A DNA stretch of 64,000 bases from a virus: positions 29,124-93,123 of IMG/VR virus record IMGVR_UViG_3300006931_000029; one strand, 5' to 3'. Shown here piece by piece: positions 1-9,114 of the stretch. The number at the start of each line of letters is the position of its first letter. The first letter of the stretch is position 1. Under the pieces are notes generated by a model that was given only the letters and a program-made list of their open reading frames with translations, was not told the origin of the DNA and did no database searches. Made by a program: the position numbers and the translations under genes.

Positions 1-3000
1 GTGACGACAACTTGCACGAGCTTCTCACCGGGTGTGCTTCCGGAAAGAGACTTGGTCGCTTGGTTGAAGTAGACGTTGCTGTTCGTGACGTGAGTTGTGA
101 CGCCGTTCGTTGCGAACGTACCGGAAATCGACTGAACGTTTAAGTATGAAGGGCCGCTTACGAGATTGACCACCCGGAAGACCAACGTGTTTTCGCCGAT
201 GACAAACGTCGTGTTTGACGGATTGATCGCGAAAGTTTTCGTCAGGCCGAAGTCAAAGCCGTGGGAAATAGCAAACACGCCGTTTGTGTAGATGTCCGCG
301 TACGATGACGCTTGACCTGTCACGTTCAGCGAAACCGTGCTTAGGTCTGTGCCCGCAGGAATCACGAACGACAGCTTGAAGTCGTAGAAACCAGCAGGGC
401 GGATCGAGCTGCTGCCGTTAATGCCGGTCGCAGGAGACACAATCAATCCAGGCGAGCCTGAAAGCGTGTAGGCATCTCCGCTGTAGAGAGGGTTGACCGA
501 GTTGCCGATGACCTCGTAGTGGAAATCCTTCACGTTGTCACCTAGAGCCGTGCCGACGTCAGTAATGCCGGTGCGGTAGAGCGACGGGATGGAGCTGTTC
601 CAGAAAGTCCATTTGAACGTCATCAACCCGCCGGTGTTCGGGTTCAACCCGTAGACGGCGAAATCCATCTCGTTCGATACCGAGATTCTGCCAAGGTCTG
701 AACGAATGATCGGTGAGACGATAGGCGCTTGGCGAGGATTTCCAGAGAAGGAAACTCGGGAGTCAGTCACACCTCCACGAGAGTCCGTAGCGCGCCCGAT
801 GAGAGTGATTTGCTCGTTCGCTTGGTAATTCAGGTTGAGACCCGTGGCAATTTGGGTACCGTTCTCGATCCACTTCATTGCCACGCTGTCACCGTCCGGA
901 TCGGAAACCGTCGCGACGATCGAACCAAAGTACGGAAAGATGCCGACGTTTTGGGTGACTGCAAGAGAAACAACTGGAGGATGATTGATCGGGACGACTG
1001 CTGACTTTGCCGACGAGTTGCCGACTCTGTCCACGACAGTCATGGCAACAGTGCCGTTGGCAATTCCAGGTGGAGGAGTCACAACCTTTTCGATCGTGGT
1101 TCCCAAAGTGGTTTCAACTGAGTTGTCCCAGAAGCGCCAAACGTACGCCTGAGCGTTGGAGCCGTTGGAGACCGAACCTGTGATTCGAACCGTGTCGCCG
1201 ATGTTGTAGTAAGGTTTGTTGGTCCCGACAAGCTTGTCAACGAATGTCACAGCGGTGACAGTTGGCAACGTGGCGATAGCCGGGTCCGGTTCGACCTTCG
1301 GGTTCACGACGCGAAGGTTTTGGCGGCGCATCCACGACGACGTTGTGAGAAGGTTGGAGAGCGGCCAATCAGACAGCTCAGGGAATTGGAGAGCTTCGTG
1401 GTCGATTCTAGCGATCGTGCCGTAGCTGTTGATCTTGGCGATCAATCCACCAGCGCGAACCGCGGTCGTGTCTGAGATGTTGACCGCCGTCATGGTCAAC
1501 GGATTCAGAGCGACCTGGTAGAGAGCAGGAGAGATGAGGCGGAACTCGTAGCCATAGATCGCCATCTGGCGTTTTTGTCCTTTGCGAGGAACAGCCAGGG
1601 CGTTATTCCATTCAACGGTCAGGAGCCAAGGCCCGTTGATGACCTCGTCGATGTCGAGGTTAAACGAGACTTTCGCTCGAGGATTCTCGCCTTCACCATC
1701 AACCAAGAGCACTTGAGATTCTTGGGCCACGACAGAGCCAGACCCGTTGATCAAGCTGACGATGGTTGAGAAACCCGAGAAGTTATCGTCAACGGTGCCG
1801 ATATTGCCGACGTCGACCGTCATCTGGAACGTGCCGATCGGCAGAGTCTCGGGGTTCGTGAACTCCAACTCGCCGTCGCCGCTCAGTGCTGCGATGCCTA
1901 ATCCTTGGCCGAACGTGTTGGGATTCGCCCAACGGCCGAATGCACTCGACAACGCGTCAACGTAGACTTTCGTCTGACGGTACAGGTAGAGAGGAGGAGT
2001 CGTCCACGTTTGACCGGCGTCGTTCGCTTCGTAGACTTGGTAGTTCGTGCCGCTGACACTGACTGAGAGCCGCTTGCCGATTACCGCCAGAACCGAGTGT
2101 GCGTCGGTTGGTTGATCGACCGCAGCTTCAACGCCGCCTTCGCGGTAGCGAAGCACGCGATCCGCTTTAAGGATCGGACCAGCTCCGATGTCGTCAGCCC
2201 AAATCTTGTAGACGTAACCGTCGTCACCTTTGATGTAGGCGCGGTCCTGAGCCGGATTGCTGAGCGTGTTGTTCGGCCATGGAGACGCGACGGTAGTCGG
2301 CGTGGTCGTAACGCCACCGTTGGTTGTGAACGGAGCCGTGACTCTGACAATCCTACCTGGAATTGTTCCCCATGCCTCGGTGTATCCAGGCAGAGGAGGA
2401 TACGACCCAGAAATCAGTGTGCGACCGAATCCTTCGATGTAGGGGCCACGGAATCCAAGAGGATAAGCCGGTTGGACTGGCGATCCTTCACCGATGCCCA
2501 CATTTTTGAACCTCGGATCGCCTTCGTAAAGACCGAAGCCGTCATAGCGCTGAGCGTACGCAGGAACGTCTCGAACAGACCGAAGGTCGGATTTAGCCGG
2601 GTAAGCAAACCCGGAATCGGTCATGTTGAAGATGTAGCGGTTGTCGCGAGACAGAGATTCAACCCACGTGCTCGGGTACGCCACAGAAGACTTGACAGGA
2701 GTTGGGTTGCGAACCAACTCAAAATCAGCGTCGGACTTTCTGGACGTCCACGCGGTAAAATCGTGAATGCCGTACGACCGAGCACCACAAGAGAAAGTTA
2801 GCTTCGAGAGCGTCACCTCGTCTAGGTCTGTCAACGTGAAATTCTGCCACGTGATAGAGCTGACTTCCGTTCCGATGCCGAACGAGAATGATGTACCGTC
2901 GCGCCGGACGGCGATAAACTGCCAATCGTTGTCTAGAGCGAAAACGCCGATCGAAGTCAGAACGCCGGAGCGCATCGCCTTCAGGCGGATAAACGTCTGA

Positions 3001-5492
3001 GAAACGGAGGCGTTGTCCGTGATTTCAATGGACAAGAAACCACCAACGTCAAGAATCTGTGTGTAGGCACTTCCGGAAATCGGAGACGCAGCCGGGTTCA
3101 ACCAGAAAGCCAACGAGAACAGCGTGCCGAGTCCAGTCGGGCTGTCGATCTCGACCGAGTTTCCACTGTCCATCTTCAGGTACCAGCCTCGGCCAGCGTC
3201 CCATAGGCGATTAGCGTGGTTGACTTCAGCCTCGACGCTCGACGCGTAGCGAGCGTAAGGTTCGACGTCGTCGAGCGGATGCTCGTTGAATGGAACCCAT
3301 TGAATGATGTCAGACCGTTTCGCAGGCGACCAGTACTGAGTCGACACGATTGCCTTGTCGATCAGCAAGACGTGGTACTGAAATGCGTCGTCATCTTCTG
3401 CCAACAGCAGGCGGTCGTAGGTTGTGGCTGTTGGGTCACCCGTGATCGGATCAATCTCCTGGTTTTGGATGATCTTGAACCGGAATGGCTGGATTTTCTG
3501 GACGGCGTCGAGAACTGCCACTTCGTATTGACGGCCTGAAAGCGCGAGAACTCGGTACGGGACAACGGCCTGCTTGTAGTCAAGGTCGGGAACCGCAGGA
3601 ACGTAGAAATCGTCGTCGACGTGGTGACCGGCGATGAGTTGATCTCGGCGCCACGGCATCTCGTCCCAGAAACTGACGTTGCTTCCGCTGAAGCTGCCTT
3701 GGTCTTCTGGGTTGTGGCCGTACGCAACAGTGCCATCGGCTTTCGACCGGAAGGTTGGTTCGGCACGGACGTTCGTGCCTTGGAGAGCGGTGAACGTGGC
3801 CATCATTCGACCACCGCTTGAGAAAGGACCAGGGAAAACGGCGATGCTGTAGTGGTCGTCAGCTAGGCGATAGGTGCCGTAGAAATCTCCACCTGTGATC
3901 GCAACCGTGCCTTCGGCGATCAAATCGACGTACGTCGTGGCTTCAAAATCACCGACCAGCGCTTGGAAGGAAACGGTCTTTGGACCGTCTGGAGCTTTGC
4001 CTGTCGCGTAGCCAGCGTAAGTTCCGGTAGCATTTGCTGTGAAGAGCAACGCTTGGGATGGGTAGGCCGCAAACTTGGCGTCGTCTCGAACAGAAAGTCC
4101 AACGCCTCGGGAGTGAATTCTGCGAGTGGCCGCTCGCATCGAGTCCAAGTTGTTCGAGGCGCTGAGAGCAGCGTCGAACTCTTGGCGACTCATCTGCACC
4201 GAATTGCCAGCCGCCTGAGAACGTGCGACAACGATCGTGCTATTTCCAACGTCGACAGTTGGGTAGACGTCAACGCTTTGAGCCGTTGAACCACCAACCC
4301 ACGGACGGAATGGCACGAGTGCTGTTCCATCCGGATCAAGCGATGGATTCAGCTCAAGGTCGGGCGACGACTGGATAGACTCTGTGCCGACAGAACGGAT
4401 CGTCGCTTTCAGGTCGAAGTAACTCGAACGGAATTTGATGGCAGAAAGCTTCGCTGTGATTTCCAGTCCGACCGCGGTACCAGAAAAGTCAATCACGTTC
4501 AGCTTCATCCCGTTCATGGACAAGCCGGCGGCCAAACCGTCGGCGCGCAGATTGCTGACGATGCTTCCTTGGTTGAGAAGAACCGAAGGTGTGACGTTCG
4601 ACTCGCCGCCGGTCAAAACGTACCGTCCGATTGCCGGGCGAACCACGTCGCCAAGCTGGATCAACTTCACGAATGGGTTGCGGTTGTTGACTGCGATCGG
4701 CCAGAAGTTTGCCGAACCGGGGTCCTCGGACATCGGTCCGGAGTTGTAAGTGTAAAACTCGCCGTCCTTGAAATCGATCGGGTCGTACCTCTGGTCGGGC
4801 AGCGTGGCCGACGGGGTTTGCTCAGGACGCGCGTTGAAATCTTCGGCATTGACATCGTTGCCCGGATCGTTCGGCAACCGTGGAACGAGTCTGGACCATA
4901 GTGGCGTCATTGCCACGGTGTCGAATCCGAGGACGCGGCCGAGCAGTTCGAAGCTATCGGCCGTGCCCTTGATCCTCAACCTAGGAAAGTGGGATTCGAG
5001 TAGCTGTTGGCGAGTGCGGCGAGCTGCGTCGGCCGATTCGTCATCGTTGATGCCAGGGTAGAGAATCGCGCCAACATTTCCAGCGAGAAGGCTGATGGAA
5101 TCAATGTCGACCAGACGCAGGACGTCTGTCCCAGCCACGGCGCTTCTCAGCTTTTCTGAGTCGTCAAGCTGAAGTTCGTTCGCCGCCCAGTTTTTTAGAG
5201 CGGTCGTATCATCAAGGCTAGGTGTGCTGTCGTTGATGTCCAGCGAACGAGTGATAACCTGGCCAACGGGACCTTCGAAGGTTGCCAGGACGACGTTGAA
5301 GCCCGACTGCGGCAGTTGAGCATCGGGCTTGACCAACTCGTTGAGGTTGCTAGCATAGCTGCGCAGGTCGCAAATGCGATCCTGGTAGCCGCCCACAACG
5401 GCCTCGATCATCTTCCGCGTGTCGAGGTTGACTACGCCTTGCGGAAGAAGGTGATAAAGGAACTGCTCTGGAATGTTCTGGGCCGGTAACAC
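1..5492 (-). CDS. Giant tail/baseplate-associated protein (C-terminus beyond window)
   Basis: One frame stays open from a GTG at 5492 to the window edge (over 1,830 residues; checked at both ends and in the middle). The N-terminal ~300 residues (IPEQFLYHLLPQGVVN...) look like the P2-gpI/T4-like tail protein domain that docks a fibre to the baseplate. The middle holds a stretch resembling a LamG/concanavalin-like lectin fold (about 2.7-3.2 kb) and the C-terminal half has PKD/Ig-like modules (for example DPDGDSVAMKWIENG). This fits a large surface-binding tail protein. An AGGAG lies almost against the GTG, so the start is uncertain; the next Met is residue 29. Confidence 0.8.
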   Translation of the reverse strand, partial: MLPAQNIPEQFLYHLLPQGVVNLDTRKMIEAVVGGYQDRICDLRSYASNLNELVKPDAQLPQSGFNVVLATFEGPVGQVITRSLDINDSTPSLDDTTALKNWAANELQLDDSEKLRSAVAGTDVLRLVDIDSISLLAGNVGAILYPGINDDESADAARRTRQQLLESHFPRLRIKGTADSFELLGRVLGFDTVAMTPLWSRLVPRLPNDPGNDVNAEDFNARPEQTPSATLPDQRYDPIDFKDGEFYTYNSGPMSEDPGSANFWPIAVNNRNPFVKLIQLGDVVRPAIGRYVLTGGESNVTPSVLLNQGSIVSNLRADGLAAGLSMNGMKLNVIDFSGTAVGLEITAKLSAIKFRSSYFDLKATIRSVGTESIQSSPDLELNPSLDPDGTALVPFRPWVGGSTAQSVDVYPTVDVGNSTIVVARSQAAGNSVQMSRQEFDAALSASNNLDSMRAATRRIHSRGVGLSVRDDAKFAAYPSQALLFTANATGTYAGYATGKAPDGPKTVSFQALVGDFEATTYVDLIAEGTVAITGGDFYGTYRLADDHYSIAVFPGPFSSGGRMMATFTALQGTNVRAEPTFRSKADGTVAYGHNPEDQGSFSGSNVSFWDEMPWRRDQLIAGHHVDDDFYVPAVPDLDYKQAVVPYRVLALSGRQYEVAVLDAVQKIQPFRFKIIQNQEIDPITGDPTATTYDRLLLAEDDDAFQYHVLLIDKAIVSTQYWSPAKRSDIIQWVPFNEHPLDDVEPYARYASSVEAEVNHANRLWDAGRGWYLKMDSGNSVEIDSPTGLGTLFSLAFWLNPAASPISGSAYTQILDVGGFLSIEITDNASVSQTFIRLKAMRSGVLTSIGVFALDNDWQFIAVRRDGTSFSFGIGTEVSSITWQNFTLTDLDEVTLSKLTFSCGARSYGIHDFTAWTSRKSDADFELVRNPTPVKSSVAYPSTWVESLSRDNRYIFNMTDSGFAYPAKSDLRSVRDVPAYAQRYDGFGLYEGDPRFKNVGIGEGSPVQPAYPLGFRGPYIEGFGRTLISGSYPPLPGYTEAWGTIPGRIVRVTAPFTTNGGVTTTPTTVASPWPNNTLSNPAQDRAYIKGDDGYVYKIWADDIGAGPILKADRVLRYREGGVEAAVDQPTDAHSVLAVIGKRLSVSVSGTNYQVYEANDAGQTWTTPPLYLYRQTKVYVDALSSAFGRWANPNTFGQGLGIAALSGDGELEFTNPETLPIGTFQMTVDVGNIGTVDDNFSGFSTIVSLINGSGSVVAQESQVLLVDGEGENPRAKVSFNLDIDEVINGPWLLTVEWNNALAVPRKGQKRQMAIYGYEFRLISPALYQVALNPLTMTAVNISDTTAVRAGGLIAKINSYGTIARIDHEALQFPELSDWPLSNLLTTSSWMRRQNLRVVNPKVEPDPAIATLPTVTAVTFVDKLVGTNKPYYNIGDTVRITGSVSNGSNAQAYVWRFWDNSVETTLGTTIEKVVTPPPGIANGTVAMTVVDRVGNSSAKSAVVPINHPPVVSLAVTQNVGIFPYFGSIVATVSDPDGDSVAMKWIENGTQIATGLNLNYQANEQITLIGRATDSRGGVTDSRVSFSGNPRQAPIVSPIIRSDLGRISVSNEMDFAVYGLNPNTGGLMTFKWTFWNSSIPSLYRTGITDVGTALGDNVKDFHYEVIGNSVNPLYSGDAYTLSGSPGLIVSPATGINGSSSIRPAGFYDFKLSFVIPAGTDLSTVSLNVTGQASSYADIYTNGVFAISHGFDFGLTKTFAINPSNTTFVIGENTLVFRVVNLVSGPSYLNVQSISGTFATNGVTTHVTNSNVYFNQATKSLSGSTPGEKLVQVVV

Positions 5493-5523
5493 GCTCCTAA
5501 GTATTCGGAGCGTGGGGAGCGGC

Positions 5524-5832
5524 TCAGAGCACCAAGTCGATAGTCGTCTGCTCGAAGCTGTTGTTGATGTCGAACGTCGCCGGCATCATTGCCATCACCT
5601 TATTCCATTCCTCGTGGTGCTCAGCAATCCAGCGGTAGCGAGGCATGAAATAGTACTCGACCGGCTTCTTGGAACTGTCGAGAGGTTTGAAGATGAACGA
5701 GACGTAGGAGTAGGCAAGCTCCGGGTCAAAGCCCGCGCGAATCATGGGTTTGAACAACACCAGCACTTCGCGAAACGGTGAGTCCCACAACTCGACTTTC
5801 GTCATGAATTGAATTGGGATTTGAGAGTTCAC
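5524..5832 (-). CDS. Hypothetical phage protein, 102 aa
   Basis: GTG start preceded by AAGG at 8-nt spacing; an in-frame ATG ten codons later lacks a ribosome site. The protein is acidic and aromatic-rich (PRYRWIAEHHEEWNKVM) with no domain I recognise. It ends 32 bp before the giant tail gene and is probably expressed with it, downstream of the TTTTTGTTTAC-type motif at 5863. Confidence 0.65.
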   Translation of the reverse strand: MNSQIPIQFMTKVELWDSPFREVLVLFKPMIRAGFDPELAYSYVSFIFKPLDSSKKPVEYYFMPRYRWIAEHHEEWNKVMAMMPATFDINNSFEQTTIDLVL

Positions 5833-5862
5833 AGCGACAACCTTGCATCGCAGTGACCCAAC

Positions 5863-5889
5863 GTAAACAAAAATTTTGTGAACGTTTAC
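5863..5889 (-). promoter_or_regulatory. Putative promoter/operator motif with inverted repeat
   Basis: On the minus strand this reads ATTTTTGTTTAC, the element shared by several other gene starts in the window (10870, 24998, 33784, 61045). Here GTAAAC (5863-5868) and GTTTAC (5884-5889) also form an inverted repeat. It lies about 30 bp upstream of the gene starting at 5832. Confidence 0.5.
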
Positions 5890-5893
5890 CTTT

Positions 5894-6169
5894 TTAGGCG
5901 GGAACTTTTTCCTGAAGTTTCTTCGTCTTGGCTTTGTGTCTGGAGACTGTCGGATAAGCTTTTACTGGCATTCCGTTTATCACTTCGTCGCCCTTCAGAA
6001 TGATGCCAGGAAAGGTCTTCTCAACGCAGGCCCTTGCCTGTTCGAATACGGAATGGGGAGGAAAAGAAGAGCCGGGTTCGTGGTCTTCCCCAATCAAATC
6101 CCCAGAACACTTGACCTTGTTACCGCTCGGCAAAATGCCAGAAGCGCTGAAGGTGTAGTGAGCCTTCAC
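5894..6169 (-). CDS. Hypothetical protein, 91 aa
   Basis: Starts ATG within an ATGA overlap with the VWA gene, so translational coupling is likely. Sequence MKAHYTFSASGILPSG... with a basic C-terminus (HKAKTKKLQEK). No known family recognised. Its tight coupling suggests a role alongside the VWA protein. Confidence 0.65.
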   Translation of the reverse strand: MKAHYTFSASGILPSGNKVKCSGDLIGEDHEPGSSFPPHSVFEQARACVEKTFPGIILKGDEVINGMPVKAYPTVSRHKAKTKKLQEKVPA

Positions 6170-7176
6170 GGATTTTTCAGAATGATGAGCGTCGTCCCGC
6201 CAATCAGCTTGCGGTTGACGGACGTGGACTGAACGAAGATGTCGAACTTCGCAAGACCTTCAGGCTTGATGCGAGCGTCCGTATCCGGCAGATTCAAGAG
6301 CTTGCGCGCCTTGTCTCCGGAGTAAACGTAGCCAGAAATCTTGTTGCGGATGCAGACCTTCTTGTAGGACTGCACCGTCTCGGGCTTTGAGAGCTGATAA
6401 AACGCGGAGCCTTTGACGTAGTCCTCTCCGGTTGCCCGCTCGACAACGTCGCGAATCGTGCCATCTTTTGTCAGGGCGACAGCGATGAACTCGTGAGACT
6501 TGAGCGAATCAAGTGAGTCGTTGACCTTCTTCGATGAAAGATTCGACGTATCGATCTTGAAGAGTGAGCGCGTGCCGCGGATACCTTTCGCCCGGTTTTG
6601 GAAGAAGGTCTCCGTGGATTCGGTCATCTTCTTTTCCATCTCGACCATGTTGCGGTCTGAGGTGTCCCACACGGCAATGTTGTCCGCAGGGAAGCCCGCC
6701 CGCTTTGCTTCGTGCACACCAGACGCGTCCGGAACGAGAACCGCGACTGTCCAGTTGTCCGGCAAGCCATTGAGCCTCCGGGCAAGAGAATTTGCGTTCG
6801 CTGCTGAATCGTTTTCCTCCCCGTCTGTGATGGCGTAGAGGAGGAATGCGTGATCGCCGTAAATCTGAGAAGTCGTCTCGAGGTCGACAACCGCTTTGAG
6901 CGTTGCGTCGCGAAGAGCTGTATTGCCGTTCGGGGTGTAAAGGCCTGCCAACGACGGCAGACGCAAGACGTCCTTGTCGAAGATGACGCAGTGGATGGAA
7001 TCAGAGTGCGAAAAGAAGTAGACAGAGACGCGCGTCTCCTGATTTACCTCTTTGGACCGGCGAGCGAGATGCTTGATCTGAGCATCGAAGAGTTCGACGA
7101 CTGTCTTGCTCTTATCCGACATCGAAGTTGAAGCGTCGACGACGAATGCGATGTGATTGATGTTGTTTTGGCTCAT
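6166..7176 (-). CDS. von Willebrand factor A (VWA) domain protein
   Basis: 336 aa. The N-terminal ~200 residues are a VWA fold: metal-ion site DASTSMS at residues 14-20, a conserved Thr (NGNTALRDA) and the acidic ITDGEEND. The C-terminal third is unassigned and contains a basic, possibly nucleic-acid- or partner-binding segment (VCIRNKISGYVYSGDKARKLL). Bacterial and phage VWA proteins usually work as metal-dependent adaptors. It is embedded in a chain of tiny genes joined by ATGA overlaps, and a second VWA-type protein (TROVE) lies at 23443. Function in this phage is unknown. Confidence 0.85.
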   Translation of the reverse strand: MSQNNINHIAFVVDASTSMSDKSKTVVELFDAQIKHLARRSKEVNQETRVSVYFFSHSDSIHCVIFDKDVLRLPSLAGLYTPNGNTALRDATLKAVVDLETTSQIYGDHAFLLYAITDGEENDSAANANSLARRLNGLPDNWTVAVLVPDASGVHEAKRAGFPADNIAVWDTSDRNMVEMEKKMTESTETFFQNRAKGIRGTRSLFKIDTSNLSSKKVNDSLDSLKSHEFIAVALTKDGTIRDVVERATGEDYVKGSAFYQLSKPETVQSYKKVCIRNKISGYVYSGDKARKLLNLPDTDARIKPEGLAKFDIFVQSTSVNRKLIGGTTLIILKNP

Positions 7177-7472
7177 GGAAAATAGTCGACGTCTAGGTCT
7201 TTACCGCTGCCTCTGCATTCAGGGCAAGGAACAGGATCGCCAGTGGCGTAGCAAGGATGATTCGGTGGCTCCATGTCTTCTTCGCAAGCGTATCCTTGCG
7301 CTCCGCAACGGCGGCAATCGCCTTCAGCAACTGGACCGGAACCTGTAGGATTGTTTTTCGCGATGGCTTCACGCCACCAGCAACACACGAAATTGAGGCT
7401 TGGAATCCCTGGGTAGTAGTTCTCCCAGGGAGCCAGCCGAAACGGAACAGGATGTTGAAATCCGAATCTCAC
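7173..7472 (-). CDS. Small Cys-rich zinc-ribbon-like protein
   Basis: 99 aa with CRRCGAQGYACEE and CPECRGSGKD, resembling a DnaJ-type CxxCxGxG zinc ribbon. ATGA overlaps link it to both neighbours (VWA downstream, 7469 gene upstream). Likely a metal-binding adaptor in the VWA operon; specific role unknown. Confidence 0.65.
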   Translation of the reverse strand: MRFGFQHPVPFRLAPWENYYPGIPSLNFVCCWWREAIAKNNPTGSGPVAEGDCRRCGAQGYACEEDMEPPNHPCYATGDPVPCPECRGSGKDLDVDYFP

Positions 7473-7702
7473 CCGCTAGGATCGTTGAGATGGCGGACCA
7501 GAGCGACATGATCCGCCCGAGGTAGCGAGTGGCCATACACGAAGCGTTCCCATACTGGGTTTGCAACCTTGATGACGACTGTCGGAAACTTTTTGAAGGT
7601 TACCTCCAGGTCCGGGTGAGCCGTCGATCCTTTCGGAGTGAGAATCTTCAAAGTCCTCGGACAAAGTTCGTTCGCCCTAACGCCTGTGATCGTACGAATC
7701 AC
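7469..7702 (-). CDS. Hypothetical protein, 77 aa
   Basis: Begins ATG in an overlap with the 7699 gene and ends in an ATGA overlap with the Cys-rich gene. Sequence MIRTITGVRANELCPRTLKILTPKG; no recognised domain. Retained because the chain of overlapping stops and starts is typical of a genuine phage operon. Confidence 0.6.
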   Translation of the reverse strand: MIRTITGVRANELCPRTLKILTPKGSTAHPDLEVTFKKFPTVVIKVANPVWERFVYGHSLPRADHVALVRHLNDPSG

Positions 7703-7917
7703 GACACTGCAGGTTCGACAGGAGCGCGGCCGGCGTCGACCTGAGCGATGAAGTTAGTGACAGACGCATCGACAGGCGCGCCGCTCTGGCGGAGCTGCTC
7801 CTTTGCCAGGTCGATTACGGTATAGAAGGCTGCTGCGGAATCTCCTTTGACGGAGATGGTAGCGACCTTGGTTTTGGTGGTAACGGTTTTTTCTTTTGTG
7901 GAGAGTTTAAGGCTCAT
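7699..7917 (-). CDS. Hypothetical protein, 72 aa
   Basis: MSLKLSTKEKTVTTKTKVATISVKGDSAAAFYTVIDLA..., a Thr/Lys-rich N-terminus followed by an alpha/beta-looking segment. Overlaps the next gene by an ATGA. No family recognised. Confidence 0.55.
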   Translation of the reverse strand: MSLKLSTKEKTVTTKTKVATISVKGDSAAAFYTVIDLAKEQLRQSGAPVDASVTNFIAQVDAGRAPVEPAVS

Positions 7918-7942
7918 GAGTGGGACAGAACGTAGTCAGACT

Positions 7943-8173
7943 TCAGTATTCGTGATGGTTCGCTTTGTATCTCTGAGTGGCAGCTCTCCACCGGGCACGA
8001 CGCTTTTCTACGGGCATCGCCGCATAGTACGCCGTCGTCTTTTGCAAATTGCGCTCGAGATGCTCCAAGCAGTAGATGCTGAGACCAGTACCCCGGCGCT
8101 TCTTCGCCACCGGCTTGCTGCAAACGATGCAGAGCTTTTTCGCCTTCCTCTTTTGGTACTCTTCCCGGGTCAT
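7943..8173 (-). CDS. Small basic protein with CxxC motif
   Basis: 76 aa, MTREEYQKRKAKKLCIVCSKPVAKKRRGTG..., one CIVC half-site and many Lys/Arg residues, so possibly RNA- or DNA-binding. It lies 25 bp upstream of the 7699 gene and 4 bp downstream of the 8178 gene. Function unknown. Confidence 0.6.
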   Translation of the reverse strand: MTREEYQKRKAKKLCIVCSKPVAKKRRGTGLSIYCLEHLERNLQKTTAYYAAMPVEKRRARWRAATQRYKANHHEY

Positions 8174-8177
8174 GACG

Positions 8178-8405
8178 TCAACCTTCCATCAACTCTTCAA
8201 GCTGATCAACCGTCTCCATCACACCGAATCCCGTGGAGTAACCTCGAATGAAGACGAGCGATTTTGCCGGGCTGTGAGGAGGTCTTCCCGTCGGCTCAGG
8301 TGCTGCAGTGATCCACTTGATCGACCACATAGGAAAGAGAGCGACTCTCTTCGAATCCGCCAAGATGACCCTGATGGAACGCTTGCGCTTCGGTTCGTCA
8401 AACAT
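8178..8405 (-). CDS. Hypothetical protein, 75 aa
   Basis: MFDEPKRKRSIRVILADSKRVALFPMWSIKWITAAPEP... ; overlaps the upstream gene by 8 bp. No recognised domain. Supported by its place in the operon. Confidence 0.5.
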   Translation of the reverse strand: MFDEPKRKRSIRVILADSKRVALFPMWSIKWITAAPEPTGRPPHSPAKSLVFIRGYSTGFGVMETVDQLEELMEG

Positions 8406-8694
8406 GGCTACCCTCTGTTCGAGACATCGGTTCGTTTTTGTAGAGAATCACCAGGCATGTTGGCACAATCACAGTACCAAGGGATTCAGACACGCCACTG
8501 GAGACGGAACTCGACATGCCGCAAGTGTGCGAAACCATCCAACCTGCTTTGAGCTCCTCGTTCAGTGCATCGACGGTGGCCGTGGTGACCACAAGTGCTT
8601 TCATCATGCAGACCAGAACAACGCCAGACTTCAAAGTGTTTACCTTGCCGAATGACCCTGGTCGTATGACATCTCGGTGGATGTGGGCGCGCAT
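8398..8694 (-). CDS. Hypothetical protein, 98 aa, possible hydrophobic C-terminus
   Basis: MRAHIHRDVIRPGSFGKVNTLK..., with a Ser/Val-rich stretch and a hydrophobic VIVPTCLVILY segment near the end. First gene of the 8.7-6.2 kb operon; 420 bp of hairpin-rich non-coding DNA lies upstream. No family recognised. Confidence 0.5.
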   Translation of the reverse strand: MRAHIHRDVIRPGSFGKVNTLKSGVVLVCMMKALVVTTATVDALNEELKAGWMVSHTCGMSSSVSSGVSESLGTVIVPTCLVILYKNEPMSRTEGSHV

Positions 8695-8702
8695 AGCGGC
8701 CC

Positions 8703-9114
8703 CTTAATCGTGTGTGCGTGAGGGCTCGTGAGAGCGAGGGCGGGACGCACGGTCAGGGACGACCAGGGTCGTGAGGACGGCGGGATTAACCATGGCCCGA
8801 GTCACGACTCAGCTATGGACGCAATGCATAGCTGCGAGAAGTTTAATTAGACTTCTCGTATGTTGTTGAATGTAAGCGTCTTTTCGCGGAGCTAAGCTCC
8901 GGTGTTCCAAAATGAGCGAGTAGGTTTTTGAGGCCTACTCTAAACGCCCTGAGGCGACGGGTTACTTACCGAGGGTCTCACCCCGGCGTCGCTTGAGTTG
9001 ACAGTCAAGCTCGACCTATACCCGATTTGGCTCACACTTTCCACGCCATTCGCCAGGCACACCCTACGACTTAACGGGTCTCTGGAGATACGCGCTACGA
9101 CCTAAGAACGTGGT
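8703..9114. other. Hairpin-rich intergenic region
   Basis: About 410 bp without a convincing gene. Successive inverted repeats are visible: CGAGAAGT/ACTTCTCG (8835-8858), CGGAGC/GCTCCG (8887-8901), GAGTAGG/CCTACTC (8918-8940), CGCC/GGCG (8945-8956) and CTTGA/TCAAG near 8993. This could be a leader or terminator zone for the flanking minus-strand genes, or one or more small RNAs. None matches an RNA family I know. Confidence 0.45.

Noticed and set aside
2097-2801. 234-codon plus-strand frame inside the giant tail gene
   Set aside because: Complementary to a continuous domain-bearing minus frame; Arg/Val-rich shadow composition.
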